From Tepidanaerobacter acetatoxydans Re1 (GTDB lineage: Bacteria > Bacillota > Thermosediminibacteria > Thermosediminibacterales > Tepidanaerobacteraceae), in the NCBI RefSeq assembly GCF_000328765.2, contig NC_019954.2, positions 2,629,780-2,693,779 of the forward strand: 64,000 nucleotides of DNA, read 5' to 3'. Within the stretch, counting starts at the first letter, position 1. The number at the start of each line of letters is the position of its first letter. The position numbers and the translations under genes were made by a program. Below are positions 9,262 to 18,053 of the stretch, one piece after another. Below the pieces are notes generated by a model, which worked only from the letters and a program-made list of their open reading frames with translations, ran no database searches and was not told the DNA's origin.

Positions 9262-9290
9262 ATTATATCATATAATTTGCATAATAACAC
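9262..9290 (-). promoter_or_regulatory. Putative promoter of the exopolysaccharide operon
   Basis: On the minus strand a perfect TATAAT (-10) is preceded 17 bases upstream by GTGTTA, a weak -35. It lies about 115 bases ahead of the GH8 start. Nothing else was recognised in 9148-9476 apart from this and the hairpin at 9371-9411. Confidence 0.4.
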
Positions 9291-9370
9291 TTCATATTTC
9301 CATCTCCCAAAAGACCTATCCGGAGGCATTGTTCTTGCTGGTCTAATGTCTGTTCGGTACTCGGCAAATT

Positions 9371-9411
9371 AATACCCCTTGAGCTTTAATCATAAAGCTA
9401 AGGGGTATTAA
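9371..9411 (-). terminator. Hairpin downstream of ilvD
   Basis: AATACCCCTTgAGCTTT pairs with AAAGCTAAGGGGTATT around a short loop, with one bulged base. It lies about 70 bases past the ilvD stop. The T-run is weak, so this is a likely but not textbook terminator. Confidence 0.6.
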
Positions 9412-9476
9412 TATTTAATAAGCGGGCATCAGACTTGACTGACGCAACTGCCATAAATTATTGTCTACCGAATATT

Positions 9477-11135
9477 TTATTTTAGCACCGCACCGGTATT
9501 GGCAGATGTTACCAGGCGCGCGTAGCGGGAAAGGTATCCCGTTTTTACCTTGGGCTCAGGCTGCTGCCATGAGGTCTTGCGGCGTGCCAGTTCTTCATCT
9601 GAAAGAAGCACTTCAATTTTTCGGTTATTTATATCTATTCGGATTATGTCGCCGTCCTGAAGCAGGCCTATGGGGCCGCCTTCCATGGCTTCAGGAGAAA
9701 TATGCCCTATGGATGCACCTCGGGTAGCCCCCGAAAATCTTCCATCGGTGATAAGTGCCACATCCTTATCAAGGCCCATACCTGCTATTGCCGAGGTCGG
9801 CGATAGCATCTCTCGCATGCCCGGGCCCCCTTTAGGCCCTTCATAGCGAATAACCACCACATCGCCCTTTTGAATCTTGCCAGAAAAAATTGCCTCGGTA
9901 ACCTCTTCTTCAGAATTATAAATCCGTGCCGGGCCTTCATGATAGAGCATCTCCTGTGCTACTGCTGCTTCCTTGACTACTGCACCCTTTGGAGCAAGGT
10001 TGCCGCGAAGTATGGCAAGACCTCCTGTTTCTCTGTACGGATTTTCCAGCGGATGAATCACATCGGTATTTTTAATCTCTGCATCGGCAATATTTTCGCC
10101 GATTGTCTTACCGGTAACTGTCATTAAATCCAGATTGAGCAGTCCCTTACGCGAAAGCTCCTTCATAAGCGCAGATATTCCCCCTGCTTCATGAAAGTCC
10201 TGGACATGATAGTGGCCGCTGGGAGCAAGTTTTGCAAGATAGGGAGTCCTTTGACTTATCTTATCGAAAATATCAAGCTCAAGCTTTATGCCGGCTTCAT
10301 GGGCAATCGCCGGAAGATGGAGCACCGTATTGGTTGAACCTGCCATACCCATATCAACGGTGATTGCATTTTCAAAAGCTTCTCTTGTCATTATATCCCG
10401 CGGTTTTATATCCTGTTTTACCATTTCCATAACCTGCATTCCGGCCTTTTTCGCCAAACCGATACGTGCTCCCGAACTTGCCGGTATGGTTCCGTTGCCG
10501 GGAAGGCCCATGCCTAAAGCCTCAGTCAGGCAGTTCATGGAATTTGCCGTAAATATACCGGAGCATGAACCACACCCGGGGCAAGCCTGTTGTTCTACTT
10601 CCTCAAGCTCTTTTTCGCTTATCTTTCCCGAAGTAAATTCAGCCACCTTTTCAAAACAGGTATTAAGGTCTATGTCCTTGCCTTTATATCTGCCTGCAAA
10701 CATAGGCCCGCCGCTTATAACAACAGCCGGGATATTAATGCGCGCCGCCGCCATGAGCATTGCCGGCACGATTTTATCACAGTTAGGTATGAGCACTAAT
10801 CCGTCAAACCCGTGAGCAATAGCCATTGCTTCGATGGAATCTGCTATGAGTTCGCGAGAGGCCAAGGAATATTTCATGCCTATATGCCCCATTACAATCC
10901 CGTCACATACCCCTATAGCAGGAAACTCTATGGGCGTGCCGCCGGCCATTGCAACACCAAGTTTTGCTGCCTGTGCTATAGTGTCCAAGTGAATATGTCC
11001 GGGAATTATATCATTTTGGGCATTTACAATGCCTATTAAGGGCCTCGCCAGTTCTTCTTTGGTATATCCCATTGCATAAAATAACGAGCGGTGCGGCGCT
11101 CTCATAACGCCTTTTTTTACTCTGTCGCTTATCAT
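9477..11135 (-). CDS. ilvD: Dihydroxy-acid dehydratase
   Basis: Fe-S enzyme of branched-chain amino acid synthesis that dehydrates 2,3-dihydroxy-isovalerate and 2,3-dihydroxy-3-methylvalerate. At 552 residues it is full length. Conserved blocks include [17 protein letters not shown] at the N-terminus, [33 protein letters not shown] with the cluster cysteines, and [11 protein letters not shown] followed by [14 protein letters not shown] near the C-terminus. It starts with ATG behind GGAGG and overlaps the ilvN stop by 4 bases, so the two are coupled. Confidence 0.97.
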   Translation of the reverse strand: MISDRVKKGVMRAPHRSLFYAMGYTKEELARPLIGIVNAQNDIIPGHIHLDTIAQAAKLGVAMAGGTPIEFPAIGVCDGIVMGHIGMKYSLASRELIADSIEAMAIAHGFDGLVLIPNCDKIVPAMLMAAARINIPAVVISGGPMFAGRYKGKDIDLNTCFEKVAEFTSGKISEKELEEVEQQACPGCGSCSGIFTANSMNCLTEALGMGLPGNGTIPASSGARIGLAKKAGMQVMEMVKQDIKPRDIMTREAFENAITVDMGMAGSTNTVLHLPAIAHEAGIKLELDIFDKISQRTPYLAKLAPSGHYHVQDFHEAGGISALMKELSRKGLLNLDLMTVTGKTIGENIADAEIKNTDVIHPLENPYRETGGLAILRGNLAPKGAVVKEAAVAQEMLYHEGPARIYNSEEEVTEAIFSGKIQKGDVVVIRYEGPKGGPGMREMLSPTSAIAGMGLDKDVALITDGRFSGATRGASIGHISPEAMEGGPIGLLQDGDIIRIDINNRKIEVLLSDEELARRKTSWQQPEPKVKTGYLSRYARLVTSANTGAVLK

Positions 11136-11668
11136 TGGATTTCCTCCTTTGCTGGTGTCTTATCCGGTTCCGGCGCATCGTATATGCTCTCTTTGCCTCG
11201 CTGCAGTGCTATGCCGCCGGTCCTTACTATTTCAATTATACCATAGCGCTTCATCAAGTTTAAAAATGCTTTGACTTTACTTACATCTCCCGTAAGCTCT
11301 ACAATTACCGATTCAGACTCAATGTCTATAATCTTACCCCTAAATGTTTCAACAATTTGAAATACTTCAGTTCTGTTAACATCATCAGTTCTGACTTTGA
11401 TAAGGGCAAGCTCCCGCTGAACAGAGGCTTTTGCATCGAGCTCTACGACCTTTATCACATCCACCAATTTTTCTACCTGGCTTTTTATCTGCGAAAGTTC
11501 CCTCTCGTCACCTTCCGCTACAATAGTAATACGGGATATCTTTGGGTCATCGGTTTCCTCACCGGTAAAGCTGGTTATATTGAAGCCTCTTCTTGTAAAA
11601 AGCCCTGAAATCCTTGTGACAACACCATACTCATTGTGAACAAGCACTGAAAAGATTGCTCTGCGCAC
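11132..11668 (-). CDS. ilvN: Acetolactate synthase small (regulatory) subunit
   Basis: 178 residues. The ACT domain at the N-terminus ([26 protein letters not shown]) binds valine for feedback inhibition, and the C-terminal domain ([11 protein letters not shown]) activates the large subunit. The GTG start at 11668 follows AAGGTG. The usual upstream partner ilvB, the catalytic subunit, is absent from the window; directly upstream is unrelated prepilin peptidase DNA. No T-box or leader peptide was found in 11669-11863. Confidence 0.95.
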   Translation of the reverse strand: MRRAIFSVLVHNEYGVVTRISGLFTRRGFNITSFTGEETDDPKISRITIVAEGDERELSQIKSQVEKLVDVIKVVELDAKASVQRELALIKVRTDDVNRTEVFQIVETFRGKIIDIESESVIVELTGDVSKVKAFLNLMKRYGIIEIVRTGGIALQRGKESIYDAPEPDKTPAKEEIQ

Positions 11669-11863
11669 TTTAACACCTTCTTTTAAATTTTTTTAATATC
11701 TTTGATAAGCTGGTTTTACCTTTTTAAACTTATATAATTCTAATGTAAACATCTCTTTTCCTAAATTTACGATCAGCATATAGCATGCCGCTTGCCTTAT
11801 TATAAGCATAATCAAAAACAACATGTTGATATTCCGGATCGAAATTAACTTTCCACAGCAGAA

Positions 11864-12613
11864 TCAAATATGTGCGTATTTTAAGAAGTACCATGAAATG
11901 ATCTTATCTCCGGCAAACAAGCTTGCAATACTGCCTAATGCTATAAACGGGCCGAATGGAATAGCATCCTTTATTCCTTTGAGCTTTAATACAATAAGAA
12001 TAATTCCTGCAGTAGCACCGAGAATAAAAGAAAGCAGCAAAGATAATAATGTTAATCGCATGCCTAAAAACAAACCTACCGCTGCAAACAGCTTTATATC
12101 ACCACCGCCCATGCCGCCTTGAGAAAAGGCAGCTATTAAAAAAATAGTTCCCCCTCCTAAAACAGAACCCATCAGATAATATAGAACGTCTTTCCCATGT
12201 ATTAAAATGTTTAATAGCAAGCCTATAACTGCTGTAGTCAAAACAACTTTATCAGGTATTATCTGATATTCCAAATCCGTAAAGGCAGAAACAATAAGGC
12301 TTGAAATTAATGTTACTGCACTCAAAAAGTCAAGGCTAAACCCTAATTTAATAAATGCAAGGAAAAACATTGCACCGGTTAAAAACTCCACTAAAGGATA
12401 TCGCATGGAAATTTTGGCATTGCATCTTCGGCATTTACCACGCAGATATAAAAAACTTAAGATTGGAATCAAATCCCGTGCAGCAATCTTATATCCACAC
12501 TGCGGGCAGCGAGAATATGGATATGCTATCGATTCTCCCCTTGGAATTCTGTATATGCATACATTTATAAAACTACCGATGACTGTTCCTAGGATAAAGA
12601 TAAAAAGGTTCAC
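11864..12613 (-). CDS. Type IV prepilin peptidase (A24 family)
   Basis: Membrane aspartyl peptidase, 249 residues, that removes the leader of type IV prepilins and, in some members, methylates the new N-terminus. The N-terminal domain has the zinc-binding pairs CPQCGYK and CRRCNAK. The catalytic aspartates lie in FTDLEYQIIPD and GGGDIKL. About seven hydrophobic helices are visible. The GTG at 12613 follows GAGGGTG. It lies 41 bases downstream of a prepilin gene on the same strand, its probable substrate. Confidence 0.93.
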   Translation of the reverse strand: MNLFIFILGTVIGSFINVCIYRIPRGESIAYPYSRCPQCGYKIAARDLIPILSFLYLRGKCRRCNAKISMRYPLVEFLTGAMFFLAFIKLGFSLDFLSAVTLISSLIVSAFTDLEYQIIPDKVVLTTAVIGLLLNILIHGKDVLYYLMGSVLGGGTIFLIAAFSQGGMGGGDIKLFAAVGLFLGMRLTLLSLLLSFILGATAGIILIVLKLKGIKDAIPFGPFIALGSIASLFAGDKIISWYFLKYAHI

Positions 12614-12654
12614 AAGACCAGCACCCTCTGCAATGTTTATATGCAGCTAAGAGA

Positions 12655-13008
12655 CTAATGCTGCTTTTTTTCTAAGTTATAAACTTCACCTGTTTTCGTA
12701 TACTCCCATTCATCTATTAACTTTTCCTCCAAATTCAGATAATCTTTCAGTGCTTCTTTCGGCAGCTTATTCCCTGAATCTGGGTTCGGATATTCCATAT
12801 TATCCGCATAGTATCTTTCAAGTGCGTTTCTAATAATTTTCTCATTTGCTTCATTAGCCGCTGTTTCAGCATTGCTCTTTATATTAATAACCTTTGGGAT
12901 TGTCAGTGTGGCTAAAATACCCAGGACTGCAATGACAATTATGAGTTCAATTAAGGTAAAACCTCTTTTGTCTTTAACTTGATTATGTAAGGACCATTTT
13001 ATACTCAT
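12655..13008 (-). CDS. Type IV prepilin-like protein
   Basis: 117 residues with the class III leader KDKRG|FTLIELIIVIAVLGI. Cleavage is expected after G16, leaving Phe at +1 and Glu at +5, followed by the hydrophobic assembly helix. A small soluble C-terminal domain of about 75 residues follows. Only the peptidase accompanies it: no assembly ATPase, platform protein or other pilins occur in the window. It may be a pseudopilin using machinery encoded elsewhere. Confidence 0.88.
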   Translation of the reverse strand: MSIKWSLHNQVKDKRGFTLIELIIVIAVLGILATLTIPKVINIKSNAETAANEANEKIIRNALERYYADNMEYPNPDSGNKLPKEALKDYLNLEEKLIDEWEYTKTGEVYNLEKKQH

Positions 13009-13165
13009 GCTAAATCCCTACACTCCTTTATAGTATAGCACTGCTTTTTGAAAACTGTTGTTTAACTAAAACAATGCTATGAAAAATAGATTCCGGCCCA
13101 AGAGTTTCTATCTATATGTAATATAAACTTTGTGTTTTTTTGATTATAATATTATGAAACAGGCT

Positions 13166-13630
13166 TTAGCCTTCAATTGATATGTTTAATTCAATTACTA
13201 TATCCTCATCAACAATAACTTCAACACACAAAACCTTTTCAGTACTTAATTTTGTTGTAATGTTTTCCCCATACATGAGGGTAGGAGTTGAAATACTAAT
13301 ACCTACGTTTTCCTTAGAAAACTCTGTACTTGCATTTGCGGTAAGCATATTGGCAAGCTCAGATAAAGCACTTTGAGCCATTTCATTAAATTCATCGACC
13401 GGCATGCCCATCATCATTTTTGAAGAAATTTTTTTTGCATCATCCATATTCATAGAATATACTACATTTCCTTTTAAATCCCCAACAATGCCTATTATTA
13501 TAAGTATACCGTCTGTCTGCAGCTTTTTCCCTTTAACACTTAATTTGCCTCTTTTAATACTTTGAAATCCTATTTGCGGCATCACGTTTTGGAATGCCAT
13601 CAAAAAAGGGTTTACATGTTTTGCATCCAT
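13166..13630 (-). CDS. cheX: CheX-like phosphatase domain protein
   Basis: 154 residues, a single CheX fold. CheX dephosphorylates CheY-P through an ExxN motif, here SELANML with E91 and N94, preceded by the characteristic helix EFNEMAQSAL. The gene overlaps the upstream receiver-CheX gene by 19 bases, so the two are probably co-translated. Both catalytic residues are present, so activity on a receiver domain, perhaps of its neighbour, is plausible. Confidence 0.85.
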   Translation of the reverse strand: MDAKHVNPFLMAFQNVMPQIGFQSIKRGKLSVKGKKLQTDGILIIIGIVGDLKGNVVYSMNMDDAKKISSKMMMGMPVDEFNEMAQSALSELANMLTANASTEFSKENVGISISTPTLMYGENITTKLSTEKVLCVEVIVDEDIVIELNISIEG

Positions 13631-14484
13631 TCAGAATCACCCCTACTGAAGCCAATATTTAAAAGCATTTCGCCAAATTCTGTATCAATAATTATTGAAG
13701 AAGTCTTAAATTTTGCCGACGATATATTTAAGCTCTTTCCATAGAATACAGAAGGGGGCGACACTCTTAATCCAAAAACTTTATTCTCTCTGTTTAACAT
13801 TGAACAAGCATTACCTGAAATAATATTGGCAAATTCGCCAATAGCAGCTATAATTTCATTAGCTTGTTTACATTCTCTTTTAAGCATTTTGTTTGACAGA
13901 TCAGTCGCAGTTTCGATAGACATATCAAGTATCATTCTGCCTGAATATTTACCTATTATACCAATTACTACAGCTATCCCCTTTGATTTCATCGTTTCGC
14001 TGGAAAGATGTTCATCTTTATATTTAGCTATAGTTTTTGTCATCTTGTTTAGCGCGTCTGAGAAAGCCTCTTTAAATACTGGTACGTATAAATTTTTAAA
14101 ATATTTAAATAATTCTTCGTCATCTATTAGCCTTTGAATCGTCAGTATGAATTCTTCTTCATCTATGGGCTTTTGTACATAGCCGTTTACATCGTAATCT
14201 TTAGCTTTTTTTAACATCTCATCATCCATCATGGAACTTACTATCACAATTTTAATATCTTTATTAATCTTACGTATCTCTTTAGTGCATTCGAAGCCGT
14301 TAGTTCCGGGTAAGGTTATATCCATTGTTACCAAATCCGGCTTTGTTTCAGACACAACCGATATCACATCTTCTAGCGAACCTGCATGTCCAACTACTTC
14401 GAAACCGTTTTTTTCTAAAATGTCTTTAATAATTAAAACGGAAAAATCCGAATCATCAACTATAACCACTCTTTTTTTATCCAC
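13612..14484 (-). CDS. Response regulator: receiver-CheX fusion
   Basis: About 290 residues. The N-terminal receiver domain is complete (VVIVDDSDFS; phospho-acceptor D55 in TMDITLPGTNG; SSMMDD; KPIDEEEF). A linker leads to a C-terminal CheX domain (about 135-290) that keeps the phosphatase pair E217/N220 (GEFANIISGNA). The start is uncertain: GTG at 14484 follows AGGAGG by 12 bases, while ATG at 14493 lies only 3 bases from it; the frame is open back to 14508. The fusion could dephosphorylate its own or another receiver. Confidence 0.87.
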   Translation of the reverse strand: MDKKRVVIVDDSDFSVLIIKDILEKNGFEVVGHAGSLEDVISVVSETKPDLVTMDITLPGTNGFECTKEIRKINKDIKIVIVSSMMDDEMLKKAKDYDVNGYVQKPIDEEEFILTIQRLIDDEELFKYFKNLYVPVFKEAFSDALNKMTKTIAKYKDEHLSSETMKSKGIAVVIGIIGKYSGRMILDMSIETATDLSNKMLKRECKQANEIIAAIGEFANIISGNACSMLNRENKVFGLRVSPPSVFYGKSLNISSAKFKTSSIIIDTEFGEMLLNIGFSRGDSEWMQNM

Positions 14485-14861
14485 GGCTCTCATCTCCCTC
14501 CTGTACAAACCAGTTTTGTGATAATATATATAATATTACCAATTTCTCGACCGATTTACAACTAAAATAGAAAACAAATTAGTATATATTTAATCGGCAG
14601 TCAGCTTCTTCTTAAGATTTTGAACTTCTGCAAAAAAATTAAATAAAATTGCATAAGCATATGAATTGTATAATTTTATAGCATATCGTCGACTGTCTCA
14701 GCCTGAAAATTAAAACCATCGATTGCCTTGTGATTCAGGTAAAATACCGAAACATCAGTTTAACATATCTTGCCAATGTATAATTTATAATCTATAATTG
14801 TATTCGAGTTAGACAATACGGTTTTAGAAAATTTTAAAAGGCACTTAAAAGAGGTGATTTC
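14485..14861. other. Divergent intergenic region of the signalling island
   Basis: AT-rich 377-base gap between the receiver-CheX gene and the divergent kinase-like gene. It must hold both promoters, but no confident -35/-10 pair, hairpin or repeat stood out. TATAAT-like strings near 14778-14800 are candidates only. Confidence 0.4.
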
Positions 14862-16001
14862 TTGGATAATCAATATAATTTGCAAAACATTAACCAAGAT
14901 AAAAAGCTGGCAGATTACATCAATCAGTCAAAATCAGACGGTTTTTCACTCGAAATTGAAGCAAAAAAAACAAATAAAAGCATTGAGTGTTATATCATTG
15001 GTGCTAATGAACATTACTGTGAAAGGGTAAAAATTAAAAAAAATGACCTCATCGGTGCTAATATTAAAGATATTGACGATGAGTTTAAACATTTATACTA
15101 CCAGTTAATATATTATCTCATTGAGCATAATACAGGAGATTTTTTTAATTTATATATAAAAAAAGACCAAGAAAACTTTGAAATAATAGATATTGATAAA
15201 AATTATATATATGACATTGAAAATGAATTCTATGAAATAATGACATGTGTTTTTGACAGAAGCGTCACATCCTTGAGGATATTTTTTGTTGTAAGAAACT
15301 TCGATAAAGAAATAGAAATTATCAACAGGATAGGCAAAATATTGGAAATCAATAGTTATAATGATAAAATCACAAATATATCTGAAGTTGTTTCAAATTT
15401 AACTCATTCTTGGAGGCAGCCTCTAAACAGTTTAAACTTTTCTATTATTAATTTCAAAGATGAGATAATCGATGCGACCGGAGATGTAAAACTTGTAAAT
15501 GAATATTATAACGAAATATGGGCTATCTTAGAAAGTCTTTCTAATAAAATCGAAAAGTTTAGAAGCTTTTTTGAGAGAAATTACGAAGAAAAGCACTATG
15601 ATTTGATTCAGTATCTTGATCTAATTTTCGAGATTTTAGATGAGAAGGTAAAAAAAGAAAATATTCAAATACATATAGATGCTAAAGATTCTTTCGAGGT
15701 ATATGGTTCACCTAATGAATTTGTGCAAATAATGTACTGCATATTCTTTGATATTATAGAGCACTGCAAGGCTCATTTAGATATTTTTAACAGAAAATTA
15801 AATATGGAAATTTATAAAGATGAAAAAAATGCTGTTATAAGCATACAAATCATATTTGATAGGCAAAAATACACTGATTTTACACTGGATTTAGAGCATA
15901 TGCATGCATTTGCCCATATTATACATGAAATTTTGCAGGGCAGCATTGATTTAATAAATGGTGAAATGGAAAATAAAGTTATAATTAGGTTTCCTTTGTA
16001 A
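14862..16001 (+). CDS. Degenerate histidine kinase-like protein
   Basis: 379 residues, soluble. The N-terminal half resembles a divergent PAS-like sensor. H182 lies in SNLTHSWRQPLNSLNF, a clear HisKA phospho-acceptor box. The following ATPase region is badly eroded: the N-box position reads FDIIEHCKAH without the expected asparagine, and no glycine-rich G1/G2 boxes are visible. It is probably not an active kinase but may dimerise or accept phosphate. The TTG start follows AGAGGTG. Its last codons and stop are duplicated 21 bases downstream. Confidence 0.75.
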   Translation: MDNQYNLQNINQDKKLADYINQSKSDGFSLEIEAKKTNKSIECYIIGANEHYCERVKIKKNDLIGANIKDIDDEFKHLYYQLIYYLIEHNTGDFFNLYIKKDQENFEIIDIDKNYIYDIENEFYEIMTCVFDRSVTSLRIFFVVRNFDKEIEIINRIGKILEINSYNDKITNISEVVSNLTHSWRQPLNSLNFSIINFKDEIIDATGDVKLVNEYYNEIWAILESLSNKIEKFRSFFERNYEEKHYDLIQYLDLIFEILDEKVKKENIQIHIDAKDSFEVYGSPNEFVQIMYCIFFDIIEHCKAHLDIFNRKLNMEIYKDEKNAVISIQIIFDRQKYTDFTLDLEHMHAFAHIIHEILQGSIDLINGEMENKVIIRFPL

Positions 16002-16021
16002 ATAATTAGGTTTCCTTTGTA
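15981..16021 (+). repeat. 21-bp tandem duplication over a stop codon
   Basis: ATAATTAGGTTTCCTTTGTA occurs at 15981-16000 and again at 16002-16021 with one A between. The first copy encodes the final residues and stop of the kinase-like gene; the second lies in frame after the stop. It looks like a recent replication-slippage duplication. Confidence 0.9.
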
Positions 16022-16040
16022 TGAATTAGGGGAGGTTGCT

Positions 16041-16814
16041 ATGCAAGATATAAATGTATTAAAAAGTATAAAGGTTCTTTATGTAGAGGATGAACCTATC
16101 ACGAGGAAGCAAGTATGTAAATTCCTGAGTAAGCGAGTAGGTAAAGTGTTCGAAGCAGAAAACGGAAAAGACGGAATAAAAAAATTCATCGAATTTAAGC
16201 CGGATATTATAATAACTGATTTAGTAATGCCATATATGAACGGAATCGAAATGATGAAAAAATTAAGAGAGGATGGATTTGATTGTCCATTTATCATTAC
16301 ATCCGCTTTATCTGACTCCGGCACTATTTTGGAAACAGTAGATTTAAAGATTGATAAGTATCTGATAAAACCTATAAATGTTGATATCTTGCTGGACAGC
16401 TTGACTCAAATAGCTGCTAAAATCATAGAAAGAAAAACAGATTCGATAGTTTTAAAAGATAACTTAATGCTAACAGAAGATATGAAAAATGAGCTTGAAG
16501 TAGAAATTAGAAATATATATTCTAAATATCTAAAAAAAGTTATAGGTAAAGGTGCTAAACTTATTAAGGTATTTATTAACGGAAGGGAAATAGAAATTTT
16601 CGCAAAAGAAAATTTTACTACACTGGAAGAAAGCTTGCTGTCTACCGGATATCATTATAAAAGTATAGAGGTCGTTCGAAAAACGATATATGATAATACA
16701 ATACATGAAGTAGAAAATCAGATATCCGAATTAATAAACAGGAAAGTGTCTGTAAAAGAAATAGAAATTTCTCCTAAGGAAAAATTTGAAAGAATTTTAA
16801 TAAAAATCATATAG
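16041..16814 (+). CDS. Response regulator: receiver-DUF2294 (MpsC-like) fusion
   Basis: 257 residues from the ATG at 16041, which follows AGGGGAGG; the frame is open upstream into the duplication. The receiver (about 8-130) has VLYVEDEP, phospho-acceptor D60 (IIITDLVMP), TSALSD and KPINVD. The C-terminal 110 residues (from LEVEIRNIYSKYLKKVIGKG through RILIKII) match DUF2294, the family of the Na+-dependent potential-generating protein MpsC. The output of this domain is not established. It is in the same reading frame as the upstream kinase-like gene, separated by one stop. Confidence 0.85.
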   Translation: MQDINVLKSIKVLYVEDEPITRKQVCKFLSKRVGKVFEAENGKDGIKKFIEFKPDIIITDLVMPYMNGIEMMKKLREDGFDCPFIITSALSDSGTILETVDLKIDKYLIKPINVDILLDSLTQIAAKIIERKTDSIVLKDNLMLTEDMKNELEVEIRNIYSKYLKKVIGKGAKLIKVFINGREIEIFAKENFTTLEESLLSTGYHYKSIEVVRKTIYDNTIHEVENQISELINRKVSVKEIEISPKEKFERILIKII

Positions 16815-16832
16815 TGTAAATTAAAATAATAT

Positions 16833-16861
16833 TTGACAAAACTTGTTATTTATGATATTTT
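16833..16861 (+). promoter_or_regulatory. Putative promoter ahead of the cheV leader
   Basis: TTGACA (16833-16838), 17-base spacer, TATTTT (16856-16861). Transcription would start near 16868 and give a leader of about 240 bases before cheV. Confidence 0.45.
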
Positions 16862-16867
16862 ATTATC

Positions 16868-17032
16868 AAGCTTTTGACTTCGCATTTCTATTTACATGCA
16901 GCAAAGCTTATCGACAATAAACGCAGATATATTTATGATATAAGCTGTGTTTATTAAAATTAATTAAATAAATAATTTAAAATGACTGTGGAGCAGCTAT
17001 TTTTATCAAATGAAAATTTGCAATAAAAATAG
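16868..17032 (+). promoter_or_regulatory. Structured 5' leader of cheV with possible anti-terminator
   Basis: Three potential stems in order: AAGCTTT/AAAGCTT (16868-16909); AATAAACGCAG/CTGTGTTTATT (16916-16926 with 16945-16955, one G-U pair); and CTATTTTTAT/ATAAAAATAG with inner CAAAT/ATTTG (16997-17032). The last one shares bases 17025-17032 with the following terminator stem, so the two cannot coexist. No known riboswitch consensus was recognised. Confidence 0.45.
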
Positions 17033-17079
17033 TCCATAGATAAAAGTTTTTCATGCTTTTATTTATGGACTATTTTTTT
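17025..17079 (+). terminator. Strong intrinsic terminator just upstream of cheV
   Basis: A 22-base-pair stem (one G-U pair) formed by 17025-17046 and 17056-17077 with a 9-base loop, followed by a run of T. It ends about 30 bases before the cheV start, so it either ends the upstream transcript or works as an attenuator for cheV. Confidence 0.85.
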
Positions 17080-17109
17080 ATGAAATTTAGTCAGGAGGGA
17101 GGTAAGCTT

Positions 17110-18024
17110 ATGAATGGCAGCAATATATTACTGGAAACCGGAACTAATGAATTAGAGATTGTAGAATTTCAAATACAAAAAAGCAACTTTGGAATCAATG
17201 TAGCTAAAGTCAAGGAAATTATAAGATATGAAAAAACGGTTAAAATTCCAAAAGCTCATCCATGCATACACGGAATGTTCAAATGGAGAGATTCGGTAGT
17301 TTCTGTCATCGATTTACCTAAATACCTAAATCTGGATTCGGGCAAGGTTTATAGTAATAGAGATTTTTTTCTAATAACTTATTTTAATAAAACCATGGTT
17401 GCTTTCATCGTTAGTCACGTAATTGGAATTAAGCGTTTATCATGGGAAGAAATCGAAAAGCCGAGTTCTACGATTTATGGTGAAGTTGACGGAATCATCA
17501 ATGGCGTCGTAAAAAACAGTGATGGTTTAGTATCAATTTTAGATTTTGAAAAAATTTTAACTGATATCAGCCCCGGCACAGGTATTCAAGTTAGCAGTGT
17601 AGCAAAAACGGGTAATAAGGCAAGAAACCATAAACCTATCTTAATAGTCGACGATTCACAAACGCTGTCAAGAATGATTGAAGATTGCCTGACAAAAGCC
17701 GGGTATCAAGATTTGATTACAGCATCTAACGGAAAGGAGGCTTGGGATATACTTCAAAAAATAAAAGAACAAGATGATAAGCCGCCTAATGAGCTTTTAT
17801 CCTGTGTCATATCTGACATTGAAATGCCGCAGATGGACGGGCACCATCTAACCAAACGCATTAAGGAAGACCCTGTGCTGCATACAATTCCGGTAATATT
17901 GTTTTCATCATTGATTAGTGACGATATGAAGCAAAAAGGTGAAAAAGTGGGAGCGGATGCTCAGATTAGCAAGCCTGAAATCGTTAATCTGATTAATGTG
18001 ATTGATGGATTAATTGAAAAATAA
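17110..18024 (+). CDS. cheV: Chemotaxis coupling protein CheV (CheW-receiver)
   Basis: 304 residues from the ATG at 17110, preceded by AGGAGGGAGG; an upstream in-frame start lies inside the terminator and is rejected. The CheW-like domain (about 1-150; IVEFQIQKSNFGINVAKVKEI) couples receptors to CheA. The receiver (about 178-304) has ILIVDDSQTLS, phospho-acceptor in VISDIEMPQMDG, and SKPEIV. CheV adapts receptor arrays through phosphorylation. CheA and CheW are not in the window. Confidence 0.93.
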   Translation: MNGSNILLETGTNELEIVEFQIQKSNFGINVAKVKEIIRYEKTVKIPKAHPCIHGMFKWRDSVVSVIDLPKYLNLDSGKVYSNRDFFLITYFNKTMVAFIVSHVIGIKRLSWEEIEKPSSTIYGEVDGIINGVVKNSDGLVSILDFEKILTDISPGTGIQVSSVAKTGNKARNHKPILIVDDSQTLSRMIEDCLTKAGYQDLITASNGKEAWDILQKIKEQDDKPPNELLSCVISDIEMPQMDGHHLTKRIKEDPVLHTIPVILFSSLISDDMKQKGEKVGADAQISKPEIVNLINVIDGLIEK

Positions 18025-18053
18025 ATTATAAAAAACGGAGGCGTTATTATTCA

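Noticed and set aside
9148-9360. Known riboswitch in the exopolysaccharide operon leader
   Set aside because: A short GC-rich patch near 9310-9330 drew attention, but it matches no consensus and forms no convincing terminator.
10288-10815. 175-codon plus-strand frame
   Set aside because: It runs antisense within the conserved ilvD gene and has no family features.
11669-11863. T-box or attenuator leader before ilvN
   Set aside because: No T-box sequence, leader peptide rich in branched-chain codons or terminator hairpin could be found.
16868-17079. Known c-di-GMP riboswitch before cheV
   Set aside because: The conserved GEMM strings, such as GCAAACC-like and ACGCAAAGC, are absent, so only an unclassified structured leader is claimed.
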